A stretch of DNA of 58,550 nt from DASYRM01 sp036004405. GTDB taxonomy: Bacteria; Acidobacteriota; Vicinamibacteria; Vicinamibacterales; UBA2999. The notes beneath the pieces are model-generated. The model was not told where the DNA came from, did not search any database, and saw only the letters and a list, made by a program, of their open reading frames with translations. The position numbers and the translations under genes were made by a program. Positions 54,571-58,550 of the stretch are shown here, piece by piece (within the stretch, counting starts at the first letter, position 1; every line of letters starts with the position of its first letter). Location: assembly GCA_036004405.1 (NCBI GenBank), contig DASYRM010000088.1:1-58550 (forward strand), written 5' to 3'.

Positions 54571-57500
54571 GGCCCTTGCGCCGGAAATGAATGGCGGCGT
54601 ACAGACCGGGGATCGCCAGCAGCGTCACCGGCGTGGAGAGCGCGAGCCCGCCGATCACCGCCAGCGCCAGCGGCTTCTGCAGTTCGGCGCCGGCGCCGAG
54701 CCCCAGCGCCAGCGGCAGCAGACCGAACAACGTGCAGAAGGTCGTCATCAGAATCGGTCGCAGGCGGATGCGGCCGGCGTGGGCGATGGCCACGTCGAAC
54801 GGCTCGCCTTCGCGGTGCAGGTGCTCCGAGAAATCGAGCAGCATGATGCCGTTCTTCACCACCAGTCCGACGAGCAGAATGGTGCCCATTGCGGCCGACA
54901 CGTTCAGCTCGGTGCCGGTGGCCACGAGCAGCAGCAGCGCGCCGCCGAGAGAGAGCGGCGCGGCCAGCAGCACCAGCACCGCCGGCAGCCAGGCGCGGAA
55001 GTGCACGACGAGAATCGTGAAGACGAGCACCGTGCCGATGCCGAGCACCATGAGCATCTCGCGGAACGCCTGCTGCTGCGACGCGTACTGGCCGCCGATC
55101 TCGTAGGTGTAGCCGACCGGCAGCTTGACGCTGGCGAGCCGCGAACGGATTTCCGCGACGGCGCTGCCGATGTCGCGCCCTTCGAGGTGTGCCGACACCA
55201 GCGCCATCTGCCGCAGGTTCTCGCGCAGCAGCTCCGCCTGGCTGTTCACGCGCATCGGCTGCGCCAGCGTCGAGAGCGGAATCAGCGCGCCCTCGGCCGT
55301 GCGGATCTGCGTCTGCGGCAGGCGGCTCGGATCGAACCGGAAGCGGTCGTCGAGCCGCACCCGCACCGGCACGCGGCGATCGAGCAGGCGCAGGTCGGTG
55401 GCCACGTCGCCGAGCCACGCAGCGGACATCTGCCCCGCCACCTGCTCCACCGTCAGCCCGGCGCGGCCGGCCGCCCGCGGGTCCACGGTCCAGGTCACTT
55501 CGGGGCTGCCGCGCTGCATGCCCACCACGTCCACCACGCCGTCCATCTTCTCGAGCAGCTGCTCGACCGGTTCGGACAGCTTCAGCAGCGTGTCGGGGTC
55601 GTCGCCGAAGATCTTTACTTCGATGGGTGTCGGCGCACCCTCGAGATCGCCCAGCATGTCCTGCAGCAGCTGCACGAACTCGATCTCGACGAGCGGCGCC
55701 GCCTCGTGCAGCTTCGGGCGCATCGCCGCAATCACTTCTTCGGAGGAGTGGGCGCGATCGCCGCGGGGCTTGAGGCGGACCAGAATGTCGCCGGTGTTCT
55801 GCGCGGTGGCGAAGAGGCCCAGCTCCGAGCCGGTGCGCCGCGAGTAGGACGCCACCTCGGGCGTGCCGGCGAGCACCTTCTCCATCGCCCGCACCTGACG
55901 ATCCGTTTCTTCGAGCGCCGAGCCCTCTGGCGTGAGGTAGTCGATCACGAAGCCGCCCTCGTCGGCTTTGGGCAGAAAGCCGGTCCCGACTTCGAGCGCC
56001 AGCACCACGCCCACCGCCGCCAGCACCAAGGACAGCACCACAGCCAGCAGCGGGCGATGCACGATGGTGTTGAGCATCCGCGCGTACATACGAACCGCCC
56101 GGCCGTCGTGCGGGTCCTCCGGGGCGGCCTTCTGCCGGCGCACCGCCCAGCGCGCCATCATCGGCACCACGCTCACCGAGAGCGCCAGCGACATCAGCAC
56201 CGCCACCGACAGGCTGAGCGACAGCGCGCGGAAGAACTGGCCGATCACACCCGAGAGGAGCCCCAGCGGCGCAAACACCACCACCGTCGTGAGGGTGGAG
56301 CTGACGAGCGGTGCCATCAGCTGCTGCACCGCGTCCACCACCGCCGCCTCCCCTTCGTGCGCGCGGCGATGGATGTTCTCCACTACGACGACGGCGTCGT
56401 CGATCACCAGGCCGATCGCCACCGCCAGGCCGCCCATCGACATCAGGTTGATCGACTCGCGGAACAGGCGCAGGAACAGGAACGTCGGGATCACGGCCAG
56501 CGGCAGCGACAGCGCGGCAATGACGGTGAGCGGCATGTTGCGCAGAAACACCACGAGCACCACGATCGCCAGGAGGCCGCCGAGCAGGATGGCGTCGCGC
56601 ACGTTGGCAATCGAGGCGCTCACGAACTCCGCCAGGTCGTACACCTTGGTGATCTGGATGCCCTTCGGCAGCGCGGCCGCCAGCCCCGCGATCGCGGTGT
56701 CCACGCCCTGTTTGACCGCCAGGATGTTGGCGTCGATCTGCTGCGAGATGCTGATCGAGACGGCGTCGCGACCGTTGCCGGTGATGAGCATGGTGCGGTC
56801 CGGCGACCCGGGCGTCACCGTTCCCAGGTCCGACACGCGGACGACCCCGTTGTTCTTGACCGCCACCGGAGCGTCGGCAATCTGGTCGACCGAGGTCCAC
56901 AGACCGGACGCCAGAGACAACAGCTGCTGCCCCGCCTGCGGGAACCGGCCGACTGGCAGGAGCTGGTTCTGCGCCTTCAGTGCACCGGCCACGTCCTCCA
57001 CCGACAGGTTGGTCGCCGCCAGACGCGCCGGATCGAGCACCACTTCGATCTCCCGCGTGTCGCTCGCCAGCACCTCGATGCGGCCGGCGCCCGGCACGCG
57101 CGCCAGCTCCGGCTTCACCACGTAGTTGGCGTAGTCGTGGAGCTCGGGGGTGGGCAGCGCGCCGGTCATGCTGAAGATCAGGATCGGGAACACCGCCGGC
57201 GTCAGGCGCTCCACCGTGAGGTCGGTGCCGGCGGGCAGCTCGCCGCGGGCCTCGGCCACGCGGTTCTGCACCTGCTGCAGCGCCACCACCATGTCGGTGG
57301 CCGGATCGAACTGCGCCGAGATCTCCGCCGACCCGCGAATGCTGCGCGATCGCACGCGCCGGATGCCGGGCACCTCCATGACCGCCGTCTCGATCGGCCG
57401 GGTCACGGTCAGCGTCATGGCCTGCGGCGGCAGCGTGCCGCTCTGCGCGATGATCACGATGCGCGGAAACTCGAGCGGCGGGTAGATACCGCTCGGCAGA

Positions 57501-57592
57501 GACCACGCGGCAACGGCGCCGGCGACGACCAGCGTCACGGAGACGAGCGCGGCGGCCCGCGAGTGCCGCACCGCGACGGTCGCGACGTTCAT
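54563..57592 (-). CDS. RND-superfamily efflux permease (AcrB/MdtB-like)
   Basis: 1009 residues. N-terminal helix, first porter domain with GIYPPLEFPRIVIIAQSGTLPPQAMTLTVTRPIE, TM4 relay motif AIGLVIDDAVVVVENIHRRAHEG, second porter domain VGTGFLPKADEGGFVIDYLTPEGSAL, and final helices MGTILLVGLVVKNGIMLLDFSEHLHREG. The DDAVVVVEN motif and length fit the drug-efflux-related branch more than the heavy-metal group. It overlaps the adaptor gene by 4 bp. Its last codons and stop are supplied by the repeat element. Confidence 0.92.
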   Translation of the reverse strand: MNVATVAVRHSRAAALVSVTLVVAGAVAAWSLPSGIYPPLEFPRIVIIAQSGTLPPQAMTLTVTRPIETAVMEVPGIRRVRSRSIRGSAEISAQFDPATDMVVALQQVQNRVAEARGELPAGTDLTVERLTPAVFPILIFSMTGALPTPELHDYANYVVKPELARVPGAGRIEVLASDTREIEVVLDPARLAATNLSVEDVAGALKAQNQLLPVGRFPQAGQQLLSLASGLWTSVDQIADAPVAVKNNGVVRVSDLGTVTPGSPDRTMLITGNGRDAVSISISQQIDANILAVKQGVDTAIAGLAAALPKGIQITKVYDLAEFVSASIANVRDAILLGGLLAIVVLVVFLRNMPLTVIAALSLPLAVIPTFLFLRLFRESINLMSMGGLAVAIGLVIDDAVVVVENIHRRAHEGEAAVVDAVQQLMAPLVSSTLTTVVVFAPLGLLSGVIGQFFRALSLSLSVAVLMSLALSVSVVPMMARWAVRRQKAAPEDPHDGRAVRMYARMLNTIVHRPLLAVVLSLVLAAVGVVLALEVGTGFLPKADEGGFVIDYLTPEGSALEETDRQVRAMEKVLAGTPEVASYSRRTGSELGLFATAQNTGDILVRLKPRGDRAHSSEEVIAAMRPKLHEAAPLVEIEFVQLLQDMLGDLEGAPTPIEVKIFGDDPDTLLKLSEPVEQLLEKMDGVVDVVGMQRGSPEVTWTVDPRAAGRAGLTVEQVAGQMSAAWLGDVATDLRLLDRRVPVRVRLDDRFRFDPSRLPQTQIRTAEGALIPLSTLAQPMRVNSQAELLRENLRQMALVSAHLEGRDIGSAVAEIRSRLASVKLPVGYTYEIGGQYASQQQAFREMLMVLGIGTVLVFTILVVHFRAWLPAVLVLLAAPLSLGGALLLLVATGTELNVSAAMGTILLVGLVVKNGIMLLDFSEHLHREGEPFDVAIAHAGRIRLRPILMTTFCTLFGLLPLALGLGAGAELQKPLALAVIGGLALSTPVTLLAIPGLYAAIHFRRKGRT

Positions 57593-58550
57593 TGCGTGAC
57601 GTCCGCCCCGTCCGGCAGCCCGTTCTGCCCGGTGGTGATCACGGTCTCGCCGGCTTTGACCCCGCTTGCAATCTCGGCCCGCTCGCTGGTCTCGAGCCCC
57701 AGCGTCACCTGGCGCCGCGACGCCTTGCCGCCCGCCGCCACGAAGACGGCCGTCTCGCTCCCCTCCCGCACCACCGCGGACGCCGGCACCAGCACCACGT
57801 CTTTGTGTGTCTCGCGATCGATCTCCACTTCAACCGGCGCACCCACCGGGTAGCTCGAGGCGCCCGTGAACGCCAGGCGGATCGCCACGGTGACCGTGCC
57901 GGACTGCACGGCCACGGGTCGCGCCGCCACTTTCAGCGGGCCTCCCCCGGCGCCGACGATACGCCCGGCCGCGCCCTGCTTGATCGCGGCCGCGTCGGCG
58001 ACAGGCACCGATGCCACCACCTCGAGCCGTCGTGGATCGATCACGCGCAGCACCGGGTCCGACGACGCCGCCTCGACGACATCGCCCGCGTTGTGCGTAC
58101 GCCGAGCCACGACGCCGTCGAACGTCGCGCGCACGACGCTGCGGCTGGCGATCGTCTGCGCAGCCGAGGCCGCGGCCTGGGCCGCCTTCAAGTCCGCTTC
58201 GGCATCGGCCAGTTCCTTGGCGGCGTCCTCCACTTCCTTGCGCGCGGCCACACCACGCTCGAACAGGTCGCGCGCCCGGTCCTGGGCGGCCTTGGCGTTG
58301 GTGATGCGCGCTTCGGCCCGCCCGATCTCCGCCTGCTGCTTGCCCACTTCGCCGGCAGACGACGGGATCTCGAAGCGGACCAGCAGGTCACCGCGACGCA
58401 CGGAGTCGCCCTCGGCCTTCGGGATCTCGAGGATGCGCGCCGCCTCAGGGGCCACCACCACGAGATCCGCGCCCGGCGCCGGCGCCACGACGCCGGTCAC
58501 GCGGGACACACCAGTGATGCTCCCGGTCTCGGCCATGGCGGTCGTAACCG
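57589..58550 (-). CDS. RND periplasmic adaptor, 5' partial
   Basis: The frame stays open to the window edge (upstream codons give VTTA before MAETGSITGVSRVTG), so the N-terminal signal lies outside. Visible: lipoyl domain (ILEIPKAEGDSVRRGDLLVRFEIPSSAGEVGKQQAEIGRAEARI), coiled-coil hairpin (AKAAQDRARDLFERGVAARKEVEDAAKELADAEADLKAAQAAASAAQT), second lipoyl half (VVRATFDGVVARRTHNAGDVVEA), barrel and membrane-proximal domains ending GQNGLPDGADVTQ. Partner of the overlapping permease; a TolC gene may lie further out. Confidence 0.9.
   Translation of the reverse strand, partial: VTTAMAETGSITGVSRVTGVVAPAPGADLVVVAPEAARILEIPKAEGDSVRRGDLLVRFEIPSSAGEVGKQQAEIGRAEARITNAKAAQDRARDLFERGVAARKEVEDAAKELADAEADLKAAQAAASAAQTIASRSVVRATFDGVVARRTHNAGDVVEAASSDPVLRVIDPRRLEVVASVPVADAAAIKQGAAGRIVGAGGGPLKVAARPVAVQSGTVTVAIRLAFTGASSYPVGAPVEVEIDRETHKDVVLVPASAVVREGSETAVFVAAGGKASRRQVTLGLETSERAEIASGVKAGETVITTGQNGLPDGADVTQ

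Noticed and set aside
54350..57853. 1167-residue plus-strand open frame
   Set aside because: Antisense to the RND permease; Arg/His/Gln-rich composition without motifs.

Overview
The window is GC-rich, densely packed bacterial chromosome. It most likely comes from a member of the Acidobacteriota (Vicinamibacteria/Solibacter-like). This rests on several family types that are common there: a TIGR03435 soil-protein paralogue, a DUF1552/DUF1592 pair, an 'ADOP'-type duplicated ABC permease, and TonB-dependent and OprB-like proteins with carboxypeptidase-regulatory plug domains. The taxonomic call is inference from gene content. I saw no rRNA, tRNA, CRISPR array, integrase or transposase.

Layout. 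1-1073: 3' part of a membrane histidine kinase. 966-1808: TIGR03435 protein. 7503-1850 (minus): copper operon of a CorE-like ECF sigma factor, a CopA ATPase, a His/Cys-rich secreted protein, a His/Met-rich outer-membrane protein and two small secreted proteins. 7528-9462: htpG. 9524-12545: poorly known secreted proteins. 20153-12586 (minus): second copper-type cluster of an OprB-like porin, a YVTN beta-propeller, a short CusB-like adaptor, CusA and a FixH-like lipoprotein, with a divergent TonB-dependent receptor. 22787-24034: MgtC/DUF4010 membrane protein. 24068-26985: arsenic locus, arsR-arsN2 divergent from arsM-aquaporin-arsC. 27135-30108: DksA-like protein, a methyltransferase and an OmpR/PhoQ-like two-component system. 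38303-30105 (minus): a complete RND heavy-metal efflux operon (His-rich protein, TolC, adaptor, permease) continuing into a c'-type cytochrome, a HupE/UreJ protein and a membrane-anchored protein. 38355-42098: DUF1552 and DUF1592 (PSD1-type) proteins. 42141-42477: frameshifted gene remnant. 42605-45989: two secreted unknowns and an ankyrin-cupin fusion. 46007-46858: SRPBCC-ArsR pair behind twin operators. Then LysR, a DUF4097 protein, a cytochrome b plus molybdopterin oxidoreductase pair, an ADOP permease, a SUMF1-like protein, a zinc-ribbon membrane protein and, at the right edge, another RND permease with its adaptor.

The genes together look like a metal and metalloid resistance island (Cu, As and at least one other divalent metal), with several tightly overlapping operons linked by ATGA or GTGA junctions.

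The most unusual signal is a family of short palindromic elements with conserved flanks CGTAG...CTACG and a variable but self-complementary 10-bp stem. I count eight loci. Five sit directly against start, stop or ribosome-binding sites. Two lie in frame inside protein-coding genes (copA and the DUF1592 gene) and are translated, which recalls the Rickettsia palindromic elements.
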